From Bos javanicus (lineage: Eukaryota; Chordata; Mammalia; Artiodactyla; Bovidae), in NCBI RefSeq assembly GCF_032452875.1, contig NW_026893835.1, forward strand, positions 186,001-250,000: DNA of 64,000 nt. Direction: 5' to 3'. The first letter of the stretch is position 1; every line of letters begins with the position of its first letter. Both the position numbers and the translations under genes were made by a program. The notes under the pieces are model-generated. The model saw only the letters and a program-made list of their open reading frames with translations, was not told where the DNA came from and ran no database searches. This document shows positions 41,566 to 54,088 of the stretch, one piece after another.

Positions 41566-41803
41566 GCCTGCTGAGCTGCGTGATTACTGTCTGCTCATCT
41601 GCTTGACAATTGCCAGCTGAGCTGCACGATTCCTGCCTGTCATCTCCTTGACATTTGCCACCTGTGCTGCGTAATTCCTGCCTGCTCATCTACTTGATTA
41701 TTGCCAGCTGAGCAGCATGATTTTTCAGAGCTGAGTTCCACGATTATTGCCTGCTGACTGATTCCTGCCTACTCAGCTCTGTGTTCATTGCCTTCAGAGA
41801 AAC
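41566..41803. repeat. Beta block 22, class B
   Basis: Twin of 26321, sharing ATTGCCAGC and TGACACCAAGCATG just after the block (HOR-A copies have CCAAACATG). Confidence 0.9.
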
Positions 41804-42200
41804 ATGATCAGTGTATGACACCAAGCATGATCAGCACATGAAGAGTCACATGGTCAATGCATGATAAGCCAGGTGATCAGTGCATGATCAAGTACGTGAT
41901 CAGTGCATGATCAGTCATGTGACCAGTACATGGTAGCTGCGTGATCATTGCATGATCAGTCACGTGAGCAGTGCATGATAGCCACGTGATCAGTGCATTA
42001 TCAGTCACCTGATGGGTGTATGATCAGTCACGTGACCGGTACATGGTAGCTACATGATCATTGCATGATCAGCCACGTGACAGGTGTGTGATCAGCCACG
42101 TGAACAGTGCATGTTCAGCCACGTGATCAGTGTATGATCAGCCAAGTGATCAGTGTATGATCAGCCATGTGAACAGTGCATGCTTAGTCACGTGATCAGA

Positions 42201-42442
42201 GCCTGCTGAGCTGCGTGATTACTGTCTGCTCATCTGCTTGACAATTGCAGGCTGAGCTGCACGATTCCTGCCTGTCATCTGCGTGACAATTGCCAGCTGT
42301 GCTGTGTAATTCCTGCCTGCTCAGCTGCTTAATTATTGCCAGCTGAGCAGCATGATTCCCCACAGCTGAGTTCCATGATTATTGCCTGCTGACTGCTTGA
42401 TTCGTGCCTACTCAGCTCTTTGTTTATTGCCTCCAGAGGCAC
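42201..42442. repeat. Beta block 23, long class with a nonsense change
   Basis: Has the GCAGGCTGAG and GCGTGACAATT marks of 4812, plus GCTGTGTAATT and a private GCTGCTTAATTATT. The last change turns CAA into TAA on the minus strand, stopping the frame that is open in most other blocks. It is long where its twin at 26956 is short. Confidence 0.92.
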
Positions 42443-43029
42443 ATGATCAGTGTATGGTAGCAAACATGATCAGCGCATGATCAGTCACATGATCAGAGCC
42501 ATTAAGTCACGTGATCACTACATAATAGTCATGTGATCAGTCCATGCTCAGTCACGGTATCAGTGCATGATCAGCCACGTGATCAGTGCATGATAGCCAC
42601 GTGATCATTGCCTGAGAGCCACGTGATCAGTGCATGATGAGTCACGTGATACGTGTGTGATCAGCCACGTGACCAGGGCATGATATCAGTGCATGATAGC
42701 CACGTGATCAGTGCATGATTGCCACATGATCAGTGCATGATCAGTCACGTGATACATGTGTGATCAGCCACGGGATCAGTGCATGATATCCACGTGATCA
42801 GTGCAGGATAGCCACATGATCAGTGCATGATCAGTCACGTGATACATGTGTGATCAGCCACGTGATCAGTGCATGATATCCACGTGATCAGTGCAGGATA
42901 GCCACGTGATCACTTAATGATTAGTCACGTGATCAGTGCATGATCAGTCACGAGACCAGTACATGGTTGCTACGTGATCGTTGCATGATCAGCCACGTGA
43001 GCAGAGCATGATAGCCACGTGATCAGTGC

Positions 43030-43390
43030 ATTATCAGTCACCTGATGGGTGTATGATCAGTCACGTGACTGGTACATGGTAGCTACATGATCATTGCATG
43101 ATCAGCCACGTGAGTAGTGCATGATAGCCACGTGATCAGTGCATGACCAGTCACGTGATCAGTGTTTGATCATCCACGTGAACAGTGCATGATAGCCACG
43201 TGATCAGTGCATGATCAGTCACCTGATGGGTGTATGATCAGTCACGTGACTGGTACATGGTAGCTACATGATCATTGCATGATCAGCCACGTGAGTAGTG
43301 CATGATAGCCACGTGATCAGTGCATGACCAGTCACGTGATCAGTGTATGATCATCCACGTGAACAGTGCATGATCAGCCACGTGATCAGT
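43030..43390. repeat. 181 bp tandem duplication (eight monomers)
   Basis: CACCTGATGG occurs at 43039 and 43220. The full series TGACTGGTACATGG, GAGTAGTGC, GACCAGTCACG, GATCATCCACG is repeated, differing by GTGTTTGATC against GTGTATGATC. A single copy lies near 46100. Confidence 0.88.
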
Positions 43391-46090
43391 GCATATAATT
43401 ACATGATCATGCATGCGCAATCAGATGATCAGTGCATGAGAGCCACGTGATCAGTGCATGATCCGTTACGTGAGCAGTGTATGATCAGCCACGTGATCAG
43501 TGCATGATATCCAAGTGATCAGTGCATGATCAATCACGTGATCAGTGTATGATCAGCCACGTGAATAGTGCATGCTCAGTCACGTGATCAGGGTCTGCTG
43601 AGCTGCGTGATTACTGTCTGCTCATCTGCTTGACAATTGCCAGCTGAGCTGCACGATTCCTGCCTGTCATCTGCTGGACAATTGCCAGCTGTGCTGCGTA
43701 ATTCCTGCCTGCTCAGCTGCTAGATTATTGCCAGCTGAGCAGCATGATTCCCCACAGCTGAGTTCCATGATTATTGCCTGCTGACTGCTTGATTCGTGCC
43801 TACTCAGCTCTTTGTTTATTGCCTCCAGAGGCACATGATCAGTGTATGGTAGCAAACATGATCAGCGCATGATCAGTCACATGATCAGAGCCATTAAGTC
43901 ACGTGATCACTACATGATAGTCATGTGATCAGTCCATGCTCAGTCACGGTAACAGTGCATGATCAGCCACGTGATCAGTGCATGATAGCCACGTGATCAG
44001 TGCATGATAGCCACGTGATCAGTGCATGATCAGCCAGGTGATCAGTGTATGATCAGCCACGTGAACAGTGCATGATAGCCACGTGATCAGTGCATGGTAA
44101 GTCATCTGATGGGTGTATGATCAGTCACGTGACCGTTACATGGTAGCTACATGATCATTGCCTGTTCAGCCACATGAGTAGTGCATGATAGCCACGTGAT
44201 CAGTGCATGATCAGTCACGTGATCAGTGTATGACCAGCCAAGTGATCAGTGCATGATCAGCCACGTGATCAGTGCATGACCCAGCACGTGATCAGTGTAT
44301 GACCAGCCAAGTGATCAGTGCATGATCAGTCCCGTGATCAGTGCATGATCGGTCACGTGACCAGTTTATGATCAGCCACGTGATCAGTGCATGATCAGCC
44401 ACATGATCAGTGCATGATCAATGACATGATAAGTGCATGATCAGTCACGTGACCAGTACATTGTAGCTAGGTGATCATTGCATGATCAGCCACGTGAGCC
44501 GTGCATGATAGCCACGAGATCAGTGCATGATCAGTCACGTGATGAGGGCATGATCAGTCACGTGAACAGTGCATGATAAGTCACCTGATCAGTGCATGAT
44601 CAATTACGTGATAGGTGCATGATCACTCAGGTGTCCAGTACATGGCAGCTACGTGATCATTGCATGATCAGCCACGTGAGCAGTGCATGATAGCCACGTG
44701 ATCAGTGCATGATCAGTTTCGGGAGCAGAGTATGATCAGACACTTGATCAGTGCATGATCGACACATGATCACTGCATGATCTGTCACATGATCAGTGTA
44801 TGATCATCCACGTGATCAGTTCATGGGCAGTCATGTGATCAGTGCAGGATATAGACGTGATCAGTGCATGATCAGTCTCGTGATCAGTGCATGATAGCCA
44901 CGTGATCAGTGCATGATCAGTCATGTGACCAGTACATGGTAGCTGCGTGAACATTACATGATCAGCCACGTGACCAGTGCATGATAGGCACGTGATCAGT
45001 GCATGATCAGCCACGTGATCAAGGCTTGATAAGTCACGTGATCAGTGCATGATCAGCCATGTGATCAGTGCATGACCAGGCAAGTGATCAGTGTATGACC
45101 AGCCAGGTGATCAGTGCATGATAGCCACGTGATCAGTGCATGATCAGTCACGTGATCAGTTCACGATCAGTCACGTAATCAGTGTATGATCAGCCACATG
45201 ATCAGTGCATGATCAGCCGCATGATCAGTGCATGATCAATTACGTGATCAGTGCATGATCAGTCACATGACCAGTACATTATAGCTACGTGATCATTGCA
45301 TGATCAGCCACGTGAGCAGTGCATGATAGCCACGTGATCAGTGCATGATCAGTTTCGGGAGCAGAGTATGATCAGCCAATTGATCAGTGCATGATAGCCA
45401 CGTGATCACTGCATGATCTGTCACATGATCAGTGTATGATCATCCACGTGATCAGTACATGGGCAGTCATGTGATCAGTGCATGATATAGACGTGATCAG
45501 TGCATGATCAGTCTCGTGATCAGTGTATGATCAACCACGAGATCAGTGCACGATAGCCAGGTAATGAGTGCATGATAGCCAGATGATCAGTGCATTATCA
45601 GTCACGTGATCAGTGTATGATCAGCCAAGTAATCAGTGCATGATAGCCAACTGTTCAGTGGATGATCAGTCACGTGATCAGTGCATGGTCAGTCACGTGA
45701 TCAATTCATGATTAGTCACGTGATCTGTACATGATCAGTCATTTGACTAGTACATCGTAGCTGCGTGATGATTGCATGATCAGCCACGTGAGCAGTGCAT
45801 GATAGCCACGTGATCAGTGCATGATAGTCACGTGATCAGTTCACGATCAGTCACGTGATCAGTGTATGATCAGCCACGTGATCAGTGCATGATCAGCCGC
45901 ATGATCAGAGCAGGATCAATTATGTGAACAGTGCATGATCAGTCACGTGACCAGTACATGGTAGCTACGTGATCATTGCATGATCAGACACGTGATCAGG
46001 GCATGATAGCCACGTGATCAGTGCATGACCAGTCACGTGATCAGTGTATGATCATCCACGTGAACAGTGCATGATAGCCACGTGATCAGT
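43200..46090. repeat. Alpha array linking segment D to HOR-C, with one beta block
   Basis: 43200-43990 recurs at 46080-46880 (beta 43593 and 46475, offset 2882). Between them, about 44000-46000 is alpha array whose variant monomers resemble 1250-3400 of HOR-A, for example GCCACGAGATCAG near 44510 and 1525, TTTCGGGAGCAGA near 44707 and 2730, and AACTGTTCAGTGG near 45648 and 2930. Substitutions look more numerous than between HOR-A copies, so it is an older relative. A 73-codon minus-strand frame with a 15-residue period (44793-45014) reflects 45 bp pseudo-dimers, not a gene. Confidence 0.78.
43593..43834. repeat. Beta block 24, long class
   Basis: Begins GTCTGCTGAGCTG (C-to-T in the entry), a mark shared with 46475, 57585 and 61133. 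Private changes are ATCTGCTGGACAATT and GCTGCTAGATTATT; the latter changes one antisense codon from Gln to Leu. Confidence 0.92.
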
Positions 46091-46474
46091 GCATGATCAG
46101 TCACCTGATGGGTGTATGATCAGTCACGTGACTGGTACATGGTAGCTACATGATCATTGCATGATCAGCCACGTGAGTAGTGCATGATAGCCACGTGATC
46201 AGTGCATGACCAGTCACGTGATCAGTGTATGATCATCCACGTGAACAGTGCATGATCAGCCACGTGATCAGTGCATATAATTACATGATCATGCATGCGC
46301 AATCAGATGATCAGTGCATGAGAGCCACGTGATCAGTGCATGATCCGTTACGTGAGCAGTGTATGATCAGCCACGTGATCAGTGCATGATATCCAAGTGA
46401 TCAGTGCATGATCAATCACGTGATCAGTGTATGATCAGCCACGTGAATAGTGCATGCTCAGTCACGTGATCAGG

Positions 46475-46716
46475 GTCTGCTGAGCTGCGTGATTACTGTC
46501 TGCTCATCTGCTTGACAATTGCCAGCTGAGCTGCACGATTCCTGCCTGTCATCTGCTTGACAATTGCCAGCTGTGCTGCGTAATTCCTGCCTGCTCAGCT
46601 GCTTGATTATTGCCAGCTGAGCAGCATGATTCCCCACAGCTGAGTTCCATGATTATTGCCTGCTGACTGCTTGATTCGTGCCTACTCAGCTCTTTGTTTA
46701 TTGCCTCCAGAGGCAC
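46475..46716. repeat. Beta block 25, long class
   Basis: GTCTGCTG entry, GATTCCCCACAGC and GACTGCTTG. Counterparts are at 43593, 57585 and 61133. Confidence 0.92.
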
Positions 46717-47598
46717 ATGATCAGTGTATGGTAGCAAACATGATCAGCGCATGATCAGTCACATGATCAGAGCCATTAAGTCACGTGATCACTACATAAT
46801 AGTCATGTGATCAGTCCATGCTCAGTCACGGTATCAGTGCATGATCAGCCACGTGATCAGTGCATGATAGCCACGTGATCATTGCATGAGAGCCACGTGA
46901 TCAGTGCATGATCAGTCACGTGATACGTGTGTGATCAGCCACGTGACCAGTGCATGATATCAGTGCATGATAGCCACGTGATCAGTGCATGATAGCCACA
47001 TGATCAGTGCACGATCAGTCACGTGATACATGTGTGATCAGCCACGGGATCAGTGCATGATATCCACGTGATCAGTGCAGGATAGCCACGTGATCCCTTA
47101 ATGGTTAGTCACGTGATCAGTGCATGATCAGTCACGAGACCAGTACATGGTTGCTACGTGATCGTTGCATGATCAGCCACGTGAGCAGAGCATGATAGCC
47201 ACGTGATCAGTGCATTATCAGTCACGTGAACAGTGCATGATCATTGACGTGATCTGTGCATGATCAGTCACGTGACCAGTATATGATAGCTTCGTGATCA
47301 TTCCATGACGAACCACGTGAGCAGTGCATGATAGCCACGTGATGTGTGCATGATGAGTTACGTGAGCAGAGTATGATCAGCCACGTGATAAGTGCATGAG
47401 TGCCACGTGATCAGTGCATGATCAGTCACGTGACAGCTGTGTGATCAGCCACGTGATCAGTGCATGATCAGCCACGTGATCAGTGCATGATAGCCACGTG
47501 ATCAGTGCATGATCAGTCACGTGATCAGTGCATGATCAGTCACGTGATCAGTGTGTGATCAGCCACGTGAACAGTGCATGCTCAGTCACGTGATCAGG

Positions 47599-47836
47599 GC
47601 CTGCTGAGCTGCGTGATTACTGTCTGCTCATCTGCTTGACAATTGCCAGCTGAGCTGCACGATTCCTGCCTGTCATCTGCTTGACAATTGCCACCTGTGC
47701 TGCGTAATTCCTGCCTGCTCATCTACTTGATTATTGCCAGCTGAGCAGCATGATTTCTCAGAGCTGAGTTCCATGATTATTGCCTGCTGACTGATTCCTG
47801 CCTACTCAGCTCTTTGTTCATTGCCTCCAGAGGCAC
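47599..47836. repeat. Beta block 26, class B' (238 bp)
   Basis: Shares with class B the CTCATCTACTTG and CTGACTGATTCC marks (the same 4 bp deletion). It reads ATTTCTCAGAG and ends in CCAGAGGCAC, like the long class. It is either intermediate or a recombinant between class B and the long class. Confidence 0.9.
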
Positions 47837-49274
47837 ATGATCAGTGTATGACACCAAACATGATCAGCACATGATGAGTCACATGATCAATGCATAATAA
47901 GCCAGGTGATCAGTGCATGATGAATTACGTGATCAGTGCATGATCAGTCACGTGACCAGTACATGGTTTCTACGTGATCATTGCATGATCAGCCACGTGA
48001 GCAGGGCATGATAGCCACGTGATCAGTGCATGACCAGGCAGGTGATCAGTACATGATCAGTCACGTGAACAGTGAATGATCATTTACGTGATCTGTGCAT
48101 GATCAGTCACGTGGCCAGTATATGGTAGCTACGTGATCATTGCATGACCAGCCACGTGAGCAGTGCAAGATAGTCACGTGATGTGTGCATGATCAGTTAT
48201 GTGAGCAGAGATGATCAGCCACGTGATCAGTGCATGAGTGCCACGTGATCAGTGCATGATCAGTCACATGACAGGTGTGTGATCAGCCATGTGAACAGTG
48301 CATGTTCAGCCACGTGATCAGTGCATGATAGCCACGTGATCAGTGCATGACCAGGCAGGTGATCAGTGTATGATCATCCACGTGAACAGTGCATGATAGC
48401 CACGTGATCAGTGCATGATCAGTCACCTGATGGGTGTATGATCTGTCACGTGACTGGTACATGGTAGCTACATGATCATTGCATGATCAGCCACGTGAGT
48501 AGTGCATGATAGCCACGTGATCAGTGCATGATCAGTCATGTGACCAGTACATGGTAGCTGCGTGATCATTGCATGATCAGCCACGTGAGCAGTGCATGAT
48601 AGCCACGTGATCAGTGCATGATCAGTCACGTGATCAGGGCATGATCAATTACGTTACCATTGCATGATCAGTCTCGTGACCCGTACAGGTTAGCTACGTG
48701 ATCATTGCAGGATCAGCCACGTGAGCACTGCATGATAGACATGTGATCAGTGCATGGTCAACTACATGAGCAGTGTATGATCAGCCACGTGCTCAGTGCA
48801 TGATACCTACGTGATTAGTTCATGATTAGTCACGTGATCCGTGCATGACAGTCACATAATCCGTGCATGATATCCACGTGATCATTGAATTATAGCCACG
48901 TGATCAGTTCATGATTAGTCATGTGATCTGTGCATGAACAGGCACGGGAACAGTGTATGATCCGCCACGTGATCAGTGCATGATCAGTCAAGTGATCAGT
49001 GCGTGAACAGTCACGTGATCAGTGCATGATGAGCCACGTGATCAGTGCATGATCAATTACGGGATGAGTGCATGATCAGTCACATGATCAGTACATGGTT
49101 GCTACATGATCATTGCATGATCAGCCACGTGACAGGTGTGTGATCAGCCATGTGTACAGTGCATGTTCAGCCACGTGATCAGTGCATGATAGCCACGTGA
49201 TTAGTGCATGATCAATTACGTGATCAGTGTATGATCAGCCACGTGAACAGTGCATGCTCAGTCACGTGATCAGG

Positions 49275-49470
49275 TCCTGCTGAGCTGCGTGATTACTGTC
49301 TGCTCATCTGCTTGACAATTGCCAGCTGTGCTGCGTAATACCTGCCTGCTCAGCTGCTTGATTATTGCCAGCTGAGAAGCATGATTCCTCACAGCTGAGT
49401 TCCATGATTATTGCCTGCTGACTGTTTGATTCGTGCCTACTCAGCTCTTTTTTATTGCCTCCAGAGGCAC
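49275..49470. repeat. Beta block 27, short class
   Basis: Entry CAGGTCCTGC is shared with 56838, 60385 and 63925. It has GTAATACCTGC, GAGAAGCATG, and CTCTTTTTTATT where most blocks have CTCTTTGTTTATT. The lost G shortens it by 1 bp and shifts the antisense frame. Confidence 0.9.
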
Positions 49471-49998
49471 ATGATCAGTGTATGACAGCAAACATGCTCA
49501 GCGCATGATCAGTCACATGGTCAGCGCCATTAAGTCACGGGATCACTACATGATAGTCATGTGATCACTCCATGCTCAGTCACGGTATCAGTGCATGACC
49601 AGCCACGTGATCAGTACATGATAGACACGTGACCAGTGCATGATCAGCCAGGTGATCAGTGCATGATAGCTACGTGATCAGTTGATGATTAGTCACGTGA
49701 TCTGTGCATGACCAGGCAGGTGATCAATGTATGATCATCCACGTGAACAGTGCATGATCAGCCACGTCATCAGTGCAGGATAGCCACGTGATCAGTGCAT
49801 ATAATTACATGATCATGCATGCACAATCAGATGATCAGTGCATGAGAGCCACGTGATCAGTGCATGATCAGTTACGTGAGCAGTGTATGATCAGCCACGT
49901 GATCAGTGCATGATATCCAAGTGATCAGTGCATGATCAATCACGTGATCAGTGTATGATCAGCCACGTGAATAGTGCATGCTCAGTCACGTGATCAGG

Positions 49999-50240
49999 GC
50001 CTGCTGAGCTGCGTGATTACTGTCTGCTCATCTGCTTGACAATTGCCAGCTGAGCTGCACGATTCCTGCCTGTCATCTGCTTGACAATTGCCAGCTGTGC
50101 TGCGTAATTCCTGCCTGCTCAGCTGCTTGATTATTGCCAGCTGAGCAGCATGATTCCCCACAGCTGAGTTCCATGATTATTGCCTGCTGACTGCTTGATT
50201 CGTGCCTACTCAGCTCTTTGTTTATTGCCTCCAGAGGCAC
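49999..50240. repeat. Beta block 28, long class
   Basis: GCCTGCTG entry, unlike its HOR-C counterpart 57585 (GTCTGCTG), with GATTCCCCACAGC and GACTGCTTG. Confidence 0.92.
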
Positions 50241-51369
50241 ATGATCAGTGTATGGTAGCAAACATGATCAGCGCATGATCAGTCACAGGATCAGAGCCAT
50301 TAAGTCACGTGATCACTACATAATAGTCATGTGATCAGTCCATGCTCAGTCACGGTATCAGTGCATGATCAGCCACGTGATCAGTGCATGATAGCCACGT
50401 GATCATTGCATGAGAGCCACGTGATCAGTGCATGATCAGTCACGTGATACGTGTGTGATCAGCCACGTGACCAGTGCATGATATCAGTGCATGATAGCCA
50501 CGTGATCAGTGCATGATAGCCACATGATCAGTGCATGATCAGTCACGTGATACATGTGTGATCAGCCATGAGATCAGTGCATGATATCCACGTGATCAGT
50601 GCAGGATAGCCACGTGATCCCTTAATGGTTAGTCACGTGATCAGTGCATGATCAGTCACGAGACCAGTACATGGTTGCTACGTGATCGTTGCATGATCAG
50701 CCACGTGAGCAGAGCATGATAGCCACGTGATCAGTGCATTATCAGTCACATGATCAGTGTATGATCATCCATGTGATCAGTGCATGGGCACTCATGTGAT
50801 CAGTGCATGATATAGGCGTGATCAGTGCATGATCAGTCTCGTGATCAGTGCATGATAGCCACGTGATCAGTGCATGATCAGTCACCTGATGGGTGTATGA
50901 TCATTCACGTGAGCTGTACATGGTAGCTACATGATCATTGCATAATCAGCCACGTGCGTAGTGAATGATAGCCACGTGATCACTGCATGATCAGTCACGT
51001 GATCAGTGCAAGATCAGTCATGTGACCAGTACATGGTAGCTAAGTGATCACGGCATGATCAGCCACGTGAGCAGTGCATGATAGCCACGTGATCAGTGCA
51101 TGATCAGACATGAGATCAGTGCATGATCAGTCACGTGATCAGTGCATGAAAGCCACGGGATCAGTGCATGATGAGTCACGTGATCAGTGCATGATCGGTC
51201 ACGTGATCAGTGCAAGATCAGCCACGTTATCAGAGCATGATCAATTACGTGATCAGTGCATGATCAGTCATGTGACCAGTACATGGTAGCTGCGTGATCA
51301 TTGCATGATCAGCCACGTGAGCAGTGCATGATAGCCACGTGATCAGTGCATGATCAGTCACGTGATCAG

Positions 51370-51500
51370 TGCATGATCGGTCACGTGATCAGTGCAAGAT
51401 CAGCCACGTGAGCAGTGCATGATAGCCACGTGATCAGTGCATGATCAGTCACGTGATCAGTGCATGATCGGTCACGTGATCAGTGCAAGATCAGCCACGT
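51370..51500. repeat. 91 bp local tandem duplication (four monomers)
   Basis: GCATGATCGG occurs at 51371 and 51462, followed in both cases by GCAAGATCAGCC. The first copy then continues with GAGCAGTGC and the second with TTATCAGAGC, as in other segments. The extra four monomers are absent at the equivalent place near 29280. Confidence 0.85.
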
Positions 51501-52632
51501 TATCAGAGCATGATCAATTACGTGATCAGTGCATGAACAGTCACGTGACCAGTACATGGTAGGTACGTGGTCATTGCATGATCAGCCACGTGATCAGTGC
51601 ATGACAGCCACGTGATCAGTGAATGATAAGTCACGTGATACGTGTGTGATTAGCCACGTGATCAGTGCATGATATCCACGTGATCAGTGCAGGGTAGCCA
51701 CGTGATCACTTCATGATTAGTCACGTGATATGTTCATGATCAGTCACGTAATACATGTGTGATCAGCCGCGTGATCAATGCATGATATCAGTGCATTATA
51801 GCCACGTGATCAGTGCATGATCAGTCACGTGTTACGTGTGTGATCAGCCACGTGATCAGTGCATGATATCCACGTGATCAGTGCTTGATAGCCTCGGGAT
51901 CAGTGCATGTGGGCCCTGTGATCAGTGCATGATCAGTCACGTGATACATATGTGATCAGCCACCTGATCAGTGCATGATGAGCCATGTGATCAGTGCAGG
52001 ATCAATTACGTGATCAGTGAATGATCAATTACGTGATAGGTGCATGATCACTCAGGTGTCCAGTCCATGGTTGCTACGTGATCATTGCATGATCAGCCAC
52101 GTGAGCAGTGCATGATAGCCACGTGATCAGTGCATGATCAGTCACGTGATCAGTACATGATCAGTCACGTGAACAGTGCATGATCATTTACGTGATCTGT
52201 GCATGATCAGTCACGTGACCAGTATATGGTAGCTACGTGATCATTGCATGACGAGCCACGTGAGCAGTGCATGATAGCCACGTGATGTGTGCAGGATCAG
52301 ATACGTGAGCAGAGTATGATGAGCCACGTGATCAGTGCATGAGTGCCACGTGATCACTGCATGATCAGTCACGTGACAGGTGTGTGATCAGCCACGTGAA
52401 CAGTGCATGTTCAGCCACGTGATCAGTGCATGATAGCCACGTGATCAGTGCATGATCAGTTACGTGAGCAGTGTATGATCAGCCACGTGATCAGTGCATG
52501 GTCAGACACGTGAACAGTGTATGATCAGCCACGTGATCATTGCATGATATCCAAGTGATCAGTGCATGATCAGTCACTTGATCAGTGTATGATCAGCCAG
52601 GTGAACAGTGCATGCTCAGTCACGTGGTCAGG

Positions 52633-52829
52633 GCCTGCTGAGCTGCGTGATTACTGTCTGCTCATCTGCTTGACAATTGCCAGCTGTGCTGCGTAATTCC
52701 TGCCTGCTCAGCTGCTTGATTATTGCCAGCTGAGCAGCATGATTCCCCACAGCTGAGTTCCATGATTATTGCCTGCTGACTGTTTGATTCGTGCCTACTC
52801 AGCTCTTTGTTTATTGCCTCCAGAGTCAC
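52633..52829. repeat. Beta block 29, short class
   Basis: Counterpart of 21601 but with GCTGCGTAATT (not TGGG) and GACTGTTTG. It ends CCAGAGTCAC, a private G-to-T change. Confidence 0.92.
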
Positions 52830-53846
52830 ATGATCAGTGTATGGTAGCAAACATGATCAGCGCATGATCAGTCACATGATCAGAGCCATTAAGTCATGTG
52901 ATCAGTACATAATAGTCATGTGATCAGTCCATGCTCAGTCACGGTATCAGTGCATGAACAGCCACGTGATCAGTGCATGATTGCCACGTGATCATTGCAT
53001 GAGAGCCACGTGATCAGTGCATGATCAGTCACGTGATACGTGTGTGATCAGCCACGTGACCAGTGCATGATATCAGTCATGATAGCCACGTGATCAGTGC
53101 ATGATAGCCACATGATCAGTGCATGATCAGTCACGTGATACATGTGTGATCAGCCACGGGATCAGTGCATGATATCCACGTGATCAGTGCAGGATAGCCA
53201 CATGATCAGTGCATGATCAGTCACGTGATACATGTGTGATCAGCCACGTGATCAGTGCATGATATCCACGTGATCAGTGCAGGATAGCCACGTGATCACT
53301 TAATGATTAGTCACGTGATCAGTGCATGATCAGTCATGAGACCAGTACATGGTTGGTACGTGATCGTTGCATGATCAGCCACGTGAGCAGAGCATGATAG
53401 CCACGTGATCAGTGCATTATCAGTCACGTGATCAGTACATGATCAGTCACGTGAACAGTGCATGATCATTTACGTGATCTGTGCATGATCAGTCACGTGA
53501 CCAGTATATGATAGCTTCGTGATCATTCCATGACGAACCACGTGAGCAGTGCATGATACCCACGTGATGTGTGCATGATGAGTTACGTGAGCAGAGTATG
53601 ATCAGCCACGTGATCAGTGCATGAGTGCCATGTGATCAGTGCATGATATGTCACGTTACAGGTGTGTGATCATCCACGTGAACAGTGCATGTTCAGCCAC
53701 GTATTCAGTGCATGATAGCCACGTGATCAGTGCATGATCAGTTACGTGAGCAGTGTATGATCAACCACGTGATCAGTTCATGGTCAGACACGTGAACAGT
53801 GTATGATCAGCCACGTGAACCGTGCATGCTCAGTCACGTGATCAGG

Positions 53847-54088
53847 GCCTGCTGAGCTGCGTGATTACTGTCTGCTCATCTGCTTGACAATTGCCAGCTG
53901 AGCTGCACGATTCCTGCCTGTCATCTGCTTGACAACTGCCAGCTGTGCTGCGTAATTCCTGCCTGCTCAGCTGCTTGATTATTGCCAGCTGAGCAGCATG
54001 ATTCCCCACAGCTGAGTTCCATGATTATTGCCTGCTGACTGCTTGATTCGTGCCTACTCAGCTCTTTGTTTATTGCCTCCAGAGGCAC
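53847..54088. repeat. Beta block 30, long class
   Basis: Counterpart of 22813, with GACAACTGCCAGC and with GATTCCCCACAGC plus GACTGCTTG, where 22813 has TCCTCACAGC and GACTGTTTG. Its inner part therefore belongs to another sub-lineage, which suggests local exchange between blocks. Confidence 0.9.

Larger units (their letters stand above)
35770..43030. repeat. Segment D copy 2 (7.26 kb)
   Basis: Counterpart of 20480-27740, with beta blocks at 36892, 38058, 39795, 41566 and 42201. Differences seen include a 46 bp deletion near 37262, GTGCATGATCAGCCACGTG near 35855 where copy 1 has GCAAGATCAGCCACGTT, and GCCATGTGATC near 38570. It ends where TTATCAGTCACCTGATGGG begins. Confidence 0.85.
46090..50620. 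repeat. HOR-C relative (older copy)
   Basis: Beta blocks 47599 and 49275 match 55162 and 56838 at offset 7563, and 49999 matches 57585 at 7586. Offset shifts of 23 bp come from single-monomer gains or losses. It carries the HOR-C monomers ACGTTACCATTGC, GACCCGTACAGG and ACATAATCCGTGC (about 48650-48870). It also has the landmark TATAATTACATGATC near 46275 and 49799 (and near 43393, 57386 and 60932 elsewhere). Confidence 0.82.

Noticed and set aside
44793..45014. 73-codon minus-strand frame with a 15-residue period
   Set aside because: The period is simply the 45 bp alpha pseudo-dimer read in frame. It has a GTG start and no homologous open frame in related segments.
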